64,000 nucleotides of DNA from Rhizobiales bacterium CCH3-A5 (GCA_001556025.1 LSIB01000154.1:1-64000), one strand, 5' to 3'; shown: positions 50,459 through 60,205, counted from the first letter of the stretch. Notes: generated by a model from the sequence alone, not told the origin. Numbers and translations: made by a program.

Positions 50459-50944
50459 CTAGGACGCCATGGCCCTGAAAGTCTGCTGCGCGCCGCGCGG
50501 CGCGCAGCGCCTGAGCGAGAGGATGTCGAGCACCTCGGCCGGGGCCGCCCTGAGCTGGCGGGTCTTCCTATCCCTGAAAATGATGTTGCTCGAACTGAGG
50601 ATGTCGCCATTTGCGATCAGCGTCGCCAGAATCTCGAAGTTTCGCGGATCGTCGATATCTCGCGGCTTGCGCGGATCGGGCGCTCCCGCCATCAGCCTGA
50701 CCGATGCGCTGAGTTCCATGACCACATGGGCGGTGGAGCCGGACACTGTCTTGCTCGCGAAGGACAGACCGTTCACCGGCATTCCGGGCGCCGAGATGCC
50801 GCTCTTGCCGATCGTGATGCGGGGTCCCGAGCACCCCATCCTGCGGGGTGACCACTCCCCGGCGAAGGCCGGGGCGAGCGGCTCGTGATCCGTGCAGCCG
50901 GCAACGGACAGGAGGACGATGGCGAGGCACGGACTTAGTCTCAT
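50459..50944 (-). CDS. Putative lipoprotein, unknown function
   Basis: A 161-residue protein with a lipoprotein signal (LAIVLLSVAGC) in which the cysteine would be lipidated. After the cysteine the sequence is polar and has no family I recognise; it ends in an Arg-rich stretch. The ATG at 50944 is chosen because it gives a normal signal length. The 68 bases between its stop and the NDUFA12 gene start, on the same strand, give no sign of a function. Confidence 0.7.
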   Translation of the reverse strand: MRLSPCLAIVLLSVAGCTDHEPLAPAFAGEWSPRRMGCSGPRITIGKSGISAPGMPVNGLSFASKTVSGSTAHVVMELSASVRLMAGAPDPRKPRDIDDPRNFEILATLIANGDILSSSNIIFRDRKTRQLRAAPAEVLDILSLRRCAPRGAQQTFRAMAS

Positions 50945-51696
50945 CGAAATCCCGGCTTTTGCGATATCGCGCGGCCACCTCACCGTCCTGGTCGCGACGC
51001 TATCGCTATCACGCGGGCCTTAACCCGCGATTGTGCAAGCCCGCGCATTTGCGCCGTCGCCATCAACGCTTTCGCCACGATTCGGCCGCGATTCGGAAAC
51101 GCGCCGAAATCGCCGCCGAACGGACCAACACCGCACGCTTTCAGCCACTTGCCCGCTGCGGCGCAGACTCCGCTTGCACGACATGCCGCTAGGTCGCCCG
51201 CCTTGACTGTGCGGAAACCATGGTTGCTGACATTTTTGCCACTTTCCTTGCACCGGCCCTGTGGCACGCTCGTCAGCGATCGGGATTCCTCGCGCGATTC
51301 CCAAGGCTTAGCGGAGGCCTTGAAACTTATCCCCACTACTCACACATCCCTACCAGATGTCGTGTCCACAGCTATCAGCGCGCACTAATCCTTGACGTCG
51401 CGACCCATTCGGGACTAGTTTTTGTCAATCGCGTGACGGCTGGCGGCGACGCCCAATCGACACCCGCGTGAGAGTTTCCGTAAGGGGTCGAGGCCATCAC
51501 CGCAGCACGCCGGCAACGGCGGCGGCGAGCGATCGTCTGCGGACCTTTGCGGCCGCAACCGGACGAAGCGAGGCGGGTGACAACGCCGAGACGTCCAAGG
51601 GGCATCAAACCGAGTTGGGCTGACATCAGGAGCCGGTGAGCAACCGGTCGCGCGAGGCATATCATGCCCGCGGCACAGGATTGAGGGCAGACGATC
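50945..51696 (+). other. Long gap upstream of nrdJ
   Basis: About 750 bases without a supported gene between the divergent lipoprotein and nrdJ. It contains the candidate NrdR boxes at 51350-51397, and nearby sequences TTATCCCCA (51327-51335) and GTGTCCACA that resemble DnaA boxes. I looked for the cobalamin riboswitch expected for a B12-dependent enzyme and did not find its conserved box. Confidence 0.5.
51350..51397 (+). promoter_or_regulatory. Candidate pair of NrdR boxes
   Basis: CTACCAGATGTCGTGT (51350-51365) fits the NrdR consensus acaCwAtATaTwGtgt at all six strongly conserved positions. GCACTAATCCTTGACG (51382-51397) fits four of six and begins 32 bases later, the phased distance usual for NrdR box pairs. 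NrdR represses ribonucleotide reductase genes when dNTPs are ample. The site lies about 300 bases before the nrdJ start. Confidence 0.45.
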
Positions 51697-54600
51697 ATGC
51701 GCATCGAGCGCCGCTACACCACCGCCGGCCAGTCGCCTTATGCTGCGATTCCGTTCCGCTCAGCCGTCAGCGAGATCCGCAACCCGGACGGCTCGATCGT
51801 GTTCCGGCTGGAAGGCATCGAGGTGCCGCAGGCCTGGTCGCAGGTCGCCAGCGACGTGCTCGCGCAAAAGTATTTCCGCAAGGCCGGCGTCCCTGCAGCG
51901 CTCAAGAAGGTCGAGGAGAACGACGTTCCTTCGTTCCTGTGGCGCTGCGTGCCCGACGAGGCGGCGTTGGCCGCCCTGCCCGAGAAGGAGCGCTACGGCT
52001 CCGAAATCTCCTCCAAGCAGGTGTTCGACCGGCTCGCCGGCTGCTGGACCTATTGGGGCTGGAAGGGCGGCTATTTCTCCTCCGAGGAGGATGCGCAGGC
52101 CTTCCATGACGAGTTGCGCTTCATGCTCGCCATGCAGATGGTCGCGCCGAACTCGCCGCAATGGTTCAACACCGGCCTGCACTGGGCCTATGGCATCGAC
52201 GGGCCGAGCCAGGGCCATTTCTACGTCGACTTCAAGACCGGCAAGCTGGTCAAGTCGAAGTCGAGCTACGAGCATCCGCAGCCCCATGCCTGCTTCATCC
52301 AGGGCGTGCAGGACGACCTCGTCAACGAGGGCGGCATCATGGACCTCTGGGTCCGCGAGGCGCGCCTGTTCAAATACGGCTCCGGAACCGGCTCGAACTT
52401 CTCGATGCTGCGCGGCGAAGGCGAAAAGCTCGCCGGCGGCGGCCGTTCGTCGGGCCTGATGTCCTTTCTCAAGATCGGCGACCGGGCGGCGGGCGCGATC
52501 AAGTCGGGCGGCACGACGCGCCGCGCCGCCAAGATGGTCGTGGTCGACGTCGATCATCCCGACATCGAGACCTATATCGACTGGAAGGTGCGCGAGGAGC
52601 AGAAGGTCGCGGCTCTCGTCACCGGCTCCAAGGTCGTCCAGAAGCACATGAAGGCCGTGATGAAGGCCTGCGTGAACTGCGAGGGTGAAGGCGACGCCTG
52701 CTTCGACCCCGAGAAGAACCCGGCCCTGAAGCGCGAGGTCAAGCTCGCCCGCAAGGCGCTGGTGCCCGACAACTACATCAAGCGCGTGATGCAGTTCGCC
52801 AAACAGGGCTACACCGAGATCAAGTTCGACACCTACGACACCGACTGGGATTCGGAGGCCTATCTCACCGTCTCCGGCCAGAACTCGAACAACTCGGTCT
52901 CGCTGACCGACGATTTCCTGCGCGCCGTGGAGACGGATGGCGACTGGAATCTCGTCGGCCGCACCACCGGCAAGGTGACGAAGACCCTGAAGGCCCGCGA
53001 CCTGTGGGAGAAGATCGGCTACGCCGCCTGGGCTTCGGCCGATCCCGGCCTGCACTTCAACACCACGATGAACGACTGGCACACCTGCAAGGCCTCGGGG
53101 CGCATCCGCGCGTCGAACCCCTGCTCGGAGTACATGTTCCTCGACGACACCGCCTGCAACCTGGCCTCGGCCAACCTGCTGCAGTTCTACGACCGCGAGG
53201 CAAAAGCCTTCGACGTCGCCGCTTACGAGCATCTCTGCCGGCTCTGGACCGTCGTGCTCGAGATCTCGGTCACGATGGCGCAGTTCCCGAGCCGCGAGAT
53301 CGCCGAGCTTTCCTACGAGTACCGCACGCTCGGCCTCGGCTATGCCAATATCGGCGGCCTGCTGATGACCATGGGTCTCGGCTATGATTCCGACGAGGGC
53401 CGCGCTCTGGCCGGCGCGCTGACCGCCGTCATGACCGGCGTGTCCTATGCCACCTCGGCCGAGATGGCGGGCGAACTCGGCCCCTTCCCCGGCTACAAGA
53501 AGAACGCTGCGCATATGCTGCGCGTCATCCGCAACCACCGCGTCGCCGCGCATGGCATGGCGACCGGCTATGAGGGGCTGGAAGTCACCCCCGTCCCGCT
53601 CGACCACGGCACGCTCGCCCGCCTCGGCGGCTCCAGCGCCCTTCTCTCCGAGCGCGCCAAGGCGACCTGGGACCAGGCGCTGGCGCTCGGCGAGACGCAT
53701 GGCTACCGCAACGCCCAGGCGACCGTGATCGCGCCCACCGGTACGATCGGCCTCGTGATGGATTGCGACACCACCGGCATCGAGCCCGATTTCGCGCTGG
53801 TCAAGTTCAAGAAGCTCGCCGGCGGCGGCTACTTCAAGATCATCAACGGCGCGGTGCCCGACGCGCTGCGCGCGCTCGGCTATCGCGAGAGCGACATCGC
53901 CGAGATCGAGGCCTATGCGGTCGGCCACGGCTCGATGGCGCAGGCGCCGGGCGTCAACCACGGCAGCCTGCGCGCCAAGGGTTTTCCGCAGGACAAGATC
54001 GACGCGGTCGAGAAGGATCTGAAAGCCGCCTTCGACATCAAGTTCGTCTTCAACAAATGGACGCTCGGCGAGGACTTTCTGGTCAACACGCTGAAGGTCC
54101 CGGCCGAGAAGCTCGCCGATCCGACCTTCGAGCTCCTGCCCTTCCTCGGCTTCTCCAAGGCCGAGATCGAGGCCGCCAATGTTCATGTCTGCGGGGCGAT
54201 GACGCTGGAAGGCGCGCCACATCTTAGGCCGGAGCACTACAACGTCTTCGACTGCGCCAATCCCTGCGGGCGCATCGGCAAGCGCTATCTCTCCGTCGAG
54301 AGCCATATCCGCATGATGGCGGCCGCCCAGCCCTTCATCTCGGGCGCGATCTCGAAGACCATCAACATGCCCAACGACGCCACGGTCGAGGACTGCAAGA
54401 GCGCCTATATGCTCTCCTGGAAGCTGGCGCTGAAGGCCAACGCGCTCTACCGCGACGGCTCGAAGCTCTCCCAGCCGCTGAACTCGGCCCTCATCAGCGA
54501 CGAGGACGAGGAGGACGACGCGCTCGAGGCTCACGCCCAGATGCCGATGGCGGCGCGCACCACGCAACTCACCGAAAAGATCGTCGAACGCATCGTCGAA

Positions 54601-55416
54601 AAGGTGGTGCGCGAGCGCGAGAAGCTGCCGAGCCGGCGCACCGGCTACATCCAGAAGGCGGTGGTCGGCGGCCACAAGGTCTATGTCCATACCGGCGAAT
54701 ATGCCGATGGCCGCCTCGGCGAGATCTTCATCGACATGCACAAGGAGGGCGCGGCCTTCCGGGCGATGATGAACAACTTCGCCATCGCGGTGTCGCTCGG
54801 CCTGCAATATGGCGTGCCGCTGGAGGAATATGTCGAGGCCTTCACCTTCACGCGCTTCGAGCCCTCGGGCTTCGTGCAGGGCAACCAGTCGATCAAGAAC
54901 GCGACCTCGATCCTCGACTATGTCTTCCGCGAACTGGCGATCTCCTATCTCGGCCGGCACGAGCTCGCCCATGTCGACCCGAGCGAGATCGGCCATGACG
55001 TGATCGGCGGTGGCGTCGACCAGGACAAGGGGCCGGCGGTCGCGACGCCGATCACCAGCTCGCCGCTCGCATCGACGGGTTTCCGCCGCGGCAAGCCGAT
55101 GAACTTCCACGCCATCCAGGGCGGGGCGGGGCTGGCGGTCGAGCCGGTCGCGCGCGGCGGCTCCAACGTCACGGCGCTTTCGACCATCGGCGCGACCGCG
55201 CTGAAGGAGGAGCCGGAGGCCTATGGCGAGGCGCAGATGGCCAAACTCGGCTTCGCCGCGCCTGCCGCCCAGCCGAGCGCGTCGGAGCGCCGGGCGGAGG
55301 CGATCATGAAGGGCTATGTCGGGGATTCCTGCGGCGAATGCGGCAACTTCACGCTGGTTCGGAACGGCACGTGTTTGAAGTGCAATACGTGCGGGAGCAC
55401 GACGGGGTGTTCGTAG
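51697..55416 (+). CDS. nrdJ: Class II (adenosylcobalamin-dependent) ribonucleotide reductase
   Basis: A 1239-residue enzyme that reduces ribonucleotides to deoxyribonucleotides using adenosylcobalamin to make the radical, without a separate small subunit. Active-site motifs [36 protein letters not shown] and the C-terminal PNDATVEDC region are seen. The protein is large, of the long NrdJ form with a C-terminal domain ending in a zinc-ribbon (CGEC, CLKC, CGSTTGC) that provides reducing thiols. GAGGG lies 9 bases before the ATG. Upstream NrdR-like boxes and a terminator after the stop define a single-gene transcript. Confidence 0.96.
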   Translation: MRIERRYTTAGQSPYAAIPFRSAVSEIRNPDGSIVFRLEGIEVPQAWSQVASDVLAQKYFRKAGVPAALKKVEENDVPSFLWRCVPDEAALAALPEKERYGSEISSKQVFDRLAGCWTYWGWKGGYFSSEEDAQAFHDELRFMLAMQMVAPNSPQWFNTGLHWAYGIDGPSQGHFYVDFKTGKLVKSKSSYEHPQPHACFIQGVQDDLVNEGGIMDLWVREARLFKYGSGTGSNFSMLRGEGEKLAGGGRSSGLMSFLKIGDRAAGAIKSGGTTRRAAKMVVVDVDHPDIETYIDWKVREEQKVAALVTGSKVVQKHMKAVMKACVNCEGEGDACFDPEKNPALKREVKLARKALVPDNYIKRVMQFAKQGYTEIKFDTYDTDWDSEAYLTVSGQNSNNSVSLTDDFLRAVETDGDWNLVGRTTGKVTKTLKARDLWEKIGYAAWASADPGLHFNTTMNDWHTCKASGRIRASNPCSEYMFLDDTACNLASANLLQFYDREAKAFDVAAYEHLCRLWTVVLEISVTMAQFPSREIAELSYEYRTLGLGYANIGGLLMTMGLGYDSDEGRALAGALTAVMTGVSYATSAEMAGELGPFPGYKKNAAHMLRVIRNHRVAAHGMATGYEGLEVTPVPLDHGTLARLGGSSALLSERAKATWDQALALGETHGYRNAQATVIAPTGTIGLVMDCDTTGIEPDFALVKFKKLAGGGYFKIINGAVPDALRALGYRESDIAEIEAYAVGHGSMAQAPGVNHGSLRAKGFPQDKIDAVEKDLKAAFDIKFVFNKWTLGEDFLVNTLKVPAEKLADPTFELLPFLGFSKAEIEAANVHVCGAMTLEGAPHLRPEHYNVFDCANPCGRIGKRYLSVESHIRMMAAAQPFISGAISKTINMPNDATVEDCKSAYMLSWKLALKANALYRDGSKLSQPLNSALISDEDEEDDALEAHAQMPMAARTTQLTEKIVERIVEKVVREREKLPSRRTGYIQKAVVGGHKVYVHTGEYADGRLGEIFIDMHKEGAAFRAMMNNFAIAVSLGLQYGVPLEEYVEAFTFTRFEPSGFVQGNQSIKNATSILDYVFRELAISYLGRHELAHVDPSEIGHDVIGGGVDQDKGPAVATPITSSPLASTGFRRGKPMNFHAIQGGAGLAVEPVARGGSNVTALSTIGATALKEEPEAYGEAQMAKLGFAAPAAQPSASERRAEAIMKGYVGDSCGECGNFTLVRNGTCLKCNTCGSTTGCS

Positions 55417-55450
55417 GGCCCGCGCTCTAATCAATGCCTGAAAACGAAAA

Positions 55451-55475
55451 AGCCGGGCTTCCGCCCGGCTTTTTT
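55451..55475 (+). terminator. Intrinsic terminator after nrdJ
   Basis: Perfect 8-base stem AGCCGGGC/GCCCGGCT with loop ttcc (55451-55470) followed by TTTTT and preceded by AAAAA, so it may work in both directions, for nrdJ and for the membrane gene read the other way. Confidence 0.93.
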
Positions 55476-55555
55476 ACGGATCCTGTCTGCGATGATCGAT
55501 CTTTGCGTGGAACAGATGCAAGCTGCGTTTGCTTTGCGTAGAGGTCGGTTCGGCG

Positions 55556-55837
55556 CTAATTACGTGTAATGAATATTGCGGCTCCAACAACGGCCCCGAG
55601 CCACAGGAACTGTCCGACCGCAATCGCAATCCAGAATGAAACGACCGGTTGCTTTCCCTGATACCAGACTGGCTTCGCAGATTTTTGACTACCGTATCCA
55701 AACTCGGCCACATCCAAGCGACCGAACGACAAGGTTTGTATCGCTGCTCGTCCTGTAAAATAGCCGATCCACCGGGTCATCGCGAACCAGACGAGACGGA
55801 CCAAGAAAGCTATCGCCGCTTCAACCAAACTGAACAT
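55556..55837 (-). CDS. Small membrane protein, unknown function
   Basis: A 93-residue protein with one or two hydrophobic segments at the N-terminus (about residues 5-28, LVEAAIAFLVRLVWFAMTRW) and one at the C-terminus (FWIAIAVGQFLWLGAVVGAAIFI). I do not recognise it. The ATG at 55837 is the first plausible start; a GAGG sits too close to serve as a normal ribosome site, so expression is uncertain. Base composition is less GC-rich than the average for the window. Confidence 0.5.
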   Translation of the reverse strand: MFSLVEAAIAFLVRLVWFAMTRWIGYFTGRAAIQTLSFGRLDVAEFGYGSQKSAKPVWYQGKQPVVSFWIAIAVGQFLWLGAVVGAAIFITRN

Positions 55838-55953
55838 CCTCGCGTTGTGGCAGCGCAAATATAGCTCTGTTGCGCCTACGTATTTGTAAAGCCGATATCA
55901 TCAATGTGTCGGAAGCGGGCTTCGAATAATCATCCCGTCGAGACCTGGTCAAA

Positions 55954-55987
55954 ACGTGGACGGCCGGGACAAGCCCGACCATGACGG
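55954..55987. repeat. REP-like repeat, family B right half
   Basis: ACGTGGACGGCCGGGACAAG and CCCGACCATGACGG reproduce the right hairpin of the family B elements at 20011 and 23847. The left hairpin is missing. Confidence 0.75.
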
Positions 55988-56002
55988 AAGAGGCGCTGGA
56001 AG

Positions 56003-56143
56003 AACCCCTCTCCTGTAAGGAGAGGGGCAGGGGTGAGGTGACGGCCGCTGGACCAGCGGAGCGCCAACCTTGCCGCTGCCGACGAGCGCTCTATCCGGAA
56101 ATGGCCTTCACCTCACCCTGCCCTCTCCTTACGAGAGAGGGTT
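56003..56143. repeat. REP-like inverted doublet, family C (next to DUF559)
   Basis: AACCCCTCTCCTGTAAGG with GGGCAGGGGTGAGGTG (56003-56040) faces its reverse complement at 56109-56143, about 68 bases apart, the same layout as the doublet at 33021-33163. The right-hand copy overlaps the 3' end of the DUF559 gene and supplies its last codons. Confidence 0.88.
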
Positions 56144-56488
56144 CTCCGTCGAGGTTCCCGCCGCCTCGCGGATGAAGGCGATGACGGCGTCCCGATCGTT
56201 GAGCACTGTCTCGTTGCAGAAGCGGATCACGACGAAGCCGTGGCGCTCGATTTCTTCCGTCCGCGCCGCATCATAGTCCCGCTCGCCATCGTGCTGCCGC
56301 CCGTCGAGCTCGACGACAAGCTTGTGCTGGAAGCAGAGGAAATCGACCGTATAGGAAAGCAGCGGCACCTGTCGGCGGAACTTCAGCCCATCGAGCCGGC
56401 CGCCGCGCAATAGGCCCCACAGGATGTCTTCCGGCTTCGTCGACTGCCGGCGCAGTTTGCGCGCGAAATCCTGCCGTTCCGTCGCCAT
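56129..56488 (-). CDS. DUF559 (Vsr-like endonuclease fold) protein
   Basis: A 119-residue DUF559 protein related to very-short-patch-repair endonucleases. ARKLRRQSTKPEDILWGLLR at the N-terminus, FRRQVPLLSYTVDFLCFQHKLVVELDGRQHD with the nuclease-type Asp and Glu, and GFVVIRFCNETVLND match. Nuclease activity is inferred from the fold. The final codons (STENPLS) and stop come from a family C repeat, and another copy lies 25 bases before the start (56514-56551). GAGG lies 5 bases before the ATG. The gene is thus bracketed by the repeat in direct orientation. Confidence 0.85.
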   Translation of the reverse strand: MATERQDFARKLRRQSTKPEDILWGLLRGGRLDGLKFRRQVPLLSYTVDFLCFQHKLVVELDGRQHDGERDYDAARTEEIERHGFVVIRFCNETVLNDRDAVIAFIREAAGTSTENPLS

Positions 56489-56513
56489 CGTGCCTCGCTG
56501 GTCGGAGGGCCGT

Positions 56514-56551
56514 CACCTCACCCCTGCCCCTCTCCTTACAGGAGAGGGGTT
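56514..56551. repeat. REP-like repeat, family C, upstream of DUF559
   Basis: CACCTCACCCCTGCCCCTCT then CCTTACAGGAGAGGGGTT, almost identical to the copy at 33127-33163 and, in reverse complement, to that at 56003-56040. On the strand of the DUF559 gene it precedes the start codon. Confidence 0.9.
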
Positions 56552-56984
56552 CCCAGCGCTCTATCCTCAAGAGGATGCAAAAAACCTCAATCCCCACCCC
56601 CACGAACCCATGCCATAACCACCTCGCTCCACCCGGCCAAGGGGGCTTCGCGAGGCATCGTGCGGCCGGGCGGAATGGCGGTGTTCATGGTGTCGGCTGT
56701 CGCGAGCAGGCACCATGGAGGCGTCTCTCGTCGTCCGCCGCGAACAGGCAGGGCGGGTCCTTCGCCGGACTCTCAAGCGACGAGGACACCAAAAGAGAAC
56801 CGCGCGCGGGGCTCGGGCAGCGGCTGACGACGCTGTTCGACACTTTCGACTCGACTTCGACATCGGCACGCAGCCGTCGACTGCGATGCCGCCCGAGACC
56901 CCGCGCATCCCCTTGGATTCGCAACTGGACTGCCGGAAACCCTCGCGGCGCTCAGCACCGGCGGGGTTTTCGGTGCGAGGCCCC
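56552..56984. other. Intergenic stretch with no supported gene
   Basis: About 430 GC-rich bases between the repeat and the small gene at 56985. Several frames are open, but none has a convincing start, ribosome site or known family. I see no tRNA or terminator here. Confidence 0.5.
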
Positions 56985-57266
56985 TTACGACAGCCGCCGG
57001 TCGCGGATGTCGGCGATGCGGTCGCAGACCATGGCGTGGTCGATCAGCAGGTCCTGGAGCGGGCCGAGCGGGCGGAAGGCGCGCAGGTCCGCATCGTCCT
57101 CGCCGTCGGCCTGCCAGAGCGCGATCGCCTCGTCGGCGGCGGCCAGTTCCTCATGCGTCGGAGTGGCGTGGGCGGGCGCGCCGGCTTCCTGCGCGATGCG
57201 CAGCGCAATCTTGAGTCGCAGGGCCTGCTCGGCCTCCAGCAGAGGCTCGATTTCGTCGGTGTACAT
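56985..57266 (-). CDS. Small acidic hypothetical protein
   Basis: A 93-residue protein, mostly helical and acidic (EIEPLLEAEQALRLKIALRI, then DEAIALWQADGEDDADLRAF), with no membrane segment. I do not recognise the family. Its ATG has no clear Shine-Dalgarno. It lies 21 bases downstream of the cold-shock gene on the same strand and may be translated from the same message. Confidence 0.55.
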   Translation of the reverse strand: MYTDEIEPLLEAEQALRLKIALRIAQEAGAPAHATPTHEELAAADEAIALWQADGEDDADLRAFRPLGPLQDLLIDHAMVCDRIADIRDRRLS

Positions 57267-57287
57267 CGGCGGCCCGGGCGCGGTGCC

Positions 57288-57902
57288 TCAGTGCGAGCTC
57301 GGCACGCCGCCCTGCTCCAGCCTGATCTCGGCGGCCATCAGCCCCTTGGGGCCGGGTCCGTAGCGCACCATCACGGTCTGGCCGGGAATCAACTCGACGA
57401 TGCCGTAGCGCCGCAGCGTCTCCATATGGACGAAGACGTCGGGCGCGTTCTCGCCGGCCGAGACGAAACCGAAGCCGCGCAGCCGGTTGAACCACTTCAC
57501 CACCATGCGCTCGAGCCCGCTGGTCGGCGTGACGGAGACGTTGGTGCGCGCCATCGGCATTTCGGCCGGGTGGCGGGCGGCCGAGGTGTCGATCGACAGC
57601 ACGCGGATGGCCTGCCGGCCGCGCGACTTCTCGATCGCCTCCAGCACGATGCGCGCGCCCTCGGCGATGGCGTTGAAGCCGTCGCGCTTCAGGATGGTGA
57701 CATGGACGAGGACATCGGCGCCGCCATCCTCGGGCACGACGAAGCCGTAGCCCTTGCTGACGTCGAACCATTTGACGTAGCCGGTCAGCTCGACCCCGGC
57801 CTCGTGGCCAAGCCCGTCCTCGCCGTCGAGCCGCATGACGCGGTTGAGCGACTGGATCGGCCCCAATGGCGGACGCCCGCTCTCACCGAACTCGTCGGAC
57901 AT
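57288..57902 (-). CDS. Protein with two cold-shock domains
   Basis: A 204-residue protein with two tandem cold-shock domains, each a single-stranded RNA/DNA-binding OB fold. First: GYVKWFDVSKGYGFVVPEDG with RNP1 KGYGFV and RNP2 VLVHV. Second: VVKWFNRLRGFGFVSAGENA with RGFGFV and VFVHM. A short acidic N-terminus precedes them and a Pro-rich linker separates them. Double-CSD proteins of this kind are characteristic of Hyphomicrobiales and related alphaproteobacteria. The ATG at 57902 is preferred over the GTG at 57941. Confidence 0.93.
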   Translation of the reverse strand: MSDEFGESGRPPLGPIQSLNRVMRLDGEDGLGHEAGVELTGYVKWFDVSKGYGFVVPEDGGADVLVHVTILKRDGFNAIAEGARIVLEAIEKSRGRQAIRVLSIDTSAARHPAEMPMARTNVSVTPTSGLERMVVKWFNRLRGFGFVSAGENAPDVFVHMETLRRYGIVELIPGQTVMVRYGPGPKGLMAAEIRLEQGGVPSSH

Positions 57903-58096
57903 GTGCCACTCACCCCCGCGCGATTGGCTTGATTCGTTCACATGACGATAACATTGCTGCGGAGTCGCGATACAGCGCCGTCTTGCTCATCCACATCATC
58001 GATGACGGATTTCGCAGGAAAATCGGCTTCCTTTCAGTTAGGCAGGCTGCACCGGCAGCGGCGGGACGCGGCGGGCGATTCGCGGAGACCCTGCCG

Positions 58097-58726
58097 ATGC
58101 CCGACCTCGCCACGCTCGCGCTGTTCACCGCCGCCTGCGCCGTGCTGACCGCGACGCCCGGTCCCGACATGCTGCTGATCGCCTCGCGCAGCCTCGGCCA
58201 GGGGCGCATGGCCGGGCTCATGACCTATGCCGGCATCGCGGCCGGCAGCTATCTGCAGGCGTTCGCCGCCGCCTTCGGCCTGTCGCAGCTCTTCCTGCTG
58301 GTGCCCACGGCCTATGAGGTCCTGCGCTGGCTCGGTGCGGCCTATCTCGCCTGGCTGTGCTGGACCACGCTGCGGGCGCGCGAGCCGCTGTTTGCGCCGA
58401 CCGCCGCCTCGCGCCTCCCGATGCGGCGAATCTTCCTGCAGGGCGCGCTGACCAACCTGCTGAATCCGAAAATGGCGCTGTTCATGCTGGCGCTGCTGCC
58501 GCAATTCCTGAAGCCCGAGGCGGGCTCGATCGCGCTGCAGGTCATCGTGCTGGCGACGATCCTCAACGTCATGGGGCTGATCGCCAATGGCGTCGTCATC
58601 CTTCTGGCTGGCCGGATCGGCGCGGCGCTGGCCCGCCGCCCGCATCTGGCGCGCTGGCCGCAGCGGCTGATGGGGGCGGTGTTCGGGGCATTGGCGCTGC
58701 GGCTGGCGGTTTCGGGAAGGGAGTGA
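58097..58726 (+). CDS. LysE/RhtB-family exporter
   Basis: A 209-residue inner-membrane exporter with about six transmembrane helices. The family N-terminus FTAACAVLTATPGPDMLLIASRSLGQGR and ALTNLLNPKMALFMLALLPQF are typical of LysE/RhtB proteins that export amino acids such as threonine, homoserine or leucine. The substrate is unknown. CGGAGA stands just before the ATG at 58097, and the longer upstream frame is not supported. It is divergent from the cold-shock gene. Confidence 0.93.
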   Translation: MPDLATLALFTAACAVLTATPGPDMLLIASRSLGQGRMAGLMTYAGIAAGSYLQAFAAAFGLSQLFLLVPTAYEVLRWLGAAYLAWLCWTTLRAREPLFAPTAASRLPMRRIFLQGALTNLLNPKMALFMLALLPQFLKPEAGSIALQVIVLATILNVMGLIANGVVILLAGRIGAALARRPHLARWPQRLMGAVFGALALRLAVSGRE

Positions 58727-58788
58727 GGCAATTCGCTAGGATCCGCAACATTCGCAATGGGTGGATAGCGGACGCGGCAAACGATAAG

Positions 58789-59280
58789 ATGACCTTCCCG
58801 ATGGAGCAGCCGAACTTGTCAAAACCGATACCTAAGATCGCGCTGCTGACTGGCCTCGCTCTTCTCAAGTCGCTTTTGCCGCAATCCGCAGCGGCTTGCT
58901 CGTGCGAGGAGATGTCTCGGCAGGAGCTTCGGAGCAAGTTCCCCGTATCGTTCAACGGGCGGGTCATCAGTGTCGAGCGCCTTGGCGAACCATTCTCCGA
59001 GGCGGTGAAGGCGAAAGTGGAAGTCGTCTGGCCATTCAAAGGAGCCCCCGCAAGCCCGGCCAACATCTATTCTCGTTACGAGGGCGGCTGGTGCGGAAGC
59101 GGTCGCGAACTTTTCGAGGCTCAGGCGACCGGAGAGATTTGGGAGTTCAACATCTATGCTAACGCCTCCGACCCCAAGGTGCCGCGCGACGTAATGACAG
59201 TCAGCTATTGTACGCTTCGACCCATGGAGTTCAGCACACGCGAACTCGGAAGGCGAGCAAGGGGTCTGACCGATCGATAG
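58789..59280 (+). CDS. Secreted Cys-rich protein, NTR/TIMP-like start
   Basis: A 163-residue protein with a signal peptide (LLTGLALLKSLLPQSAAA) directly followed by CSCEEMSRQELR, an opening like that of TIMP/netrin (NTR) domain proteins, whose first cysteine after the signal is exposed. Further cysteines at EGGWCGSGREL and SYCTLRP would form disulfides. Bacterial NTR-like proteins of this kind have unknown roles. The start at 58789 (MTFPMEQ) or 58801 cannot be settled; a weak GATAAG precedes it. It follows the LysE-type gene in the same direction. Confidence 0.6.
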   Translation: MTFPMEQPNLSKPIPKIALLTGLALLKSLLPQSAAACSCEEMSRQELRSKFPVSFNGRVISVERLGEPFSEAVKAKVEVVWPFKGAPASPANIYSRYEGGWCGSGRELFEAQATGEIWEFNIYANASDPKVPRDVMTVSYCTLRPMEFSTRELGRRARGLTDR

Positions 59281-59330
59281 CGAGTTTATATCTGTTATAG
59301 GTCGTAGGCAGCCACCAAGGCCAAAAAACA

Positions 59331-60086
59331 CTACCCAGACAACCGCCCCAACACCGTCCCGATCTCCGCTCGCACCACCAGATCGGCGATCGGGTCGAGC
59401 TCCGTCGGCTCGCGGTTGACGATGACGAGTTTTGCGCCGTTGCGCTTGGCGACGACCGGGAAGGTCGCCGCCGGAAACACCACCAACGAGGAGCCGAGCA
59501 CGAGAAAGAGATCGGCCGCGAGCGTCAATTCATGCGCCCGCATCATCTCGCGTTGCGGCATCTGCTGGCCGAACGAGATCGTCGCCGACTTCACCGGCCC
59601 AGCGCACATGACGCAGGCCGGCGGCTCGCCCGTCGCCTCGAAGGCCGGGCGGATCGCGGCGAGCTCGTGCCGCCAGCCGCAGGTCAGGCAGGTGGCGTAG
59701 GTGCCGTTGCCGTGCAGTTCGACGATGCGCTCGTCGGGGATGCCCGAAGCCTGATGCAGCCCGTCGATGTTCTGGGTGATCAGGCCGGGCGAGCGGCCCT
59801 CCGCGATCAGCCGGGCCAGCGCCCTATGGCCGCGATTGGGGCCGGCGCCCGCGAAATGGTCGTCCATCGCGAATTTGCGCCGCCAGGCTTCGATCCGCGC
59901 CTCGCGGCTCGCCAGGAAGGCGTCGAACGGAATCGGCTTGTTGACCATCCAGGGCGAGCCCGGCGTGCGGAAATCGGGCACGCCCGATTCCGTCGAGATG
60001 CCAGCGCCGGTGAAGCCGACGATGCTGGCGGCCGCGTCCAGCAGGGCATGGAGGTCTTCGATCGCGTCGTCGGTGTGGTCCTGCAT
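59331..60086 (-). CDS. cobB: NAD-dependent deacylase, Sir2 family
   Basis: A 251-residue sirtuin. NAD-binding GFTGAGISTESGVPDFRT, TQNIDGLHQASG, catalytic His in ELHGNGTYATC, four zinc cysteines in CLTC and CVMC, and VLGSSLVVFPAA. It removes acetyl or other acyl groups from protein lysines, giving nicotinamide and O-acyl-ADP-ribose. The acyl preference is not visible. It is divergent from the aminotransferase gene at 60206; between them an inverted TCGCGCC/GGCGCGA flanks CTATAT, which may be a promoter. Confidence 0.94.
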   Translation of the reverse strand: MQDHTDDAIEDLHALLDAAASIVGFTGAGISTESGVPDFRTPGSPWMVNKPIPFDAFLASREARIEAWRRKFAMDDHFAGAGPNRGHRALARLIAEGRSPGLITQNIDGLHQASGIPDERIVELHGNGTYATCLTCGWRHELAAIRPAFEATGEPPACVMCAGPVKSATISFGQQMPQREMMRAHELTLAADLFLVLGSSLVVFPAATFPVVAKRNGAKLVIVNREPTELDPIADLVVRAEIGTVLGRLSG

Positions 60087-60205
60087 CCGCCTGCCCGGTT
60101 CGTGTCGCGCCTCCTATATGGGGCGCGAACCTTGCGGCGTCCAAGCTCAGGCATGCGCGGGCGGCGATTGACGGCGGCGATGCCTGGTCCCAAAGCTCCG
60201 GCATC

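Noticed and set aside
51200..51696. Cobalamin riboswitch before nrdJ
   Set aside because: I looked for the conserved B12 box and related pairing and found none, although the gene is B12-dependent.
51760..55434. Minus-strand frame of about 1224 codons opposite nrdJ
   Set aside because: It is a high-GC shadow of nrdJ: no ribosome site, no family motifs, and composition of antisense codons. The nrdJ frame has all catalytic motifs.
56552..56984. Small genes in the open frames of this gap
   Set aside because: None has a ribosome site, a known family or a composition like real genes.
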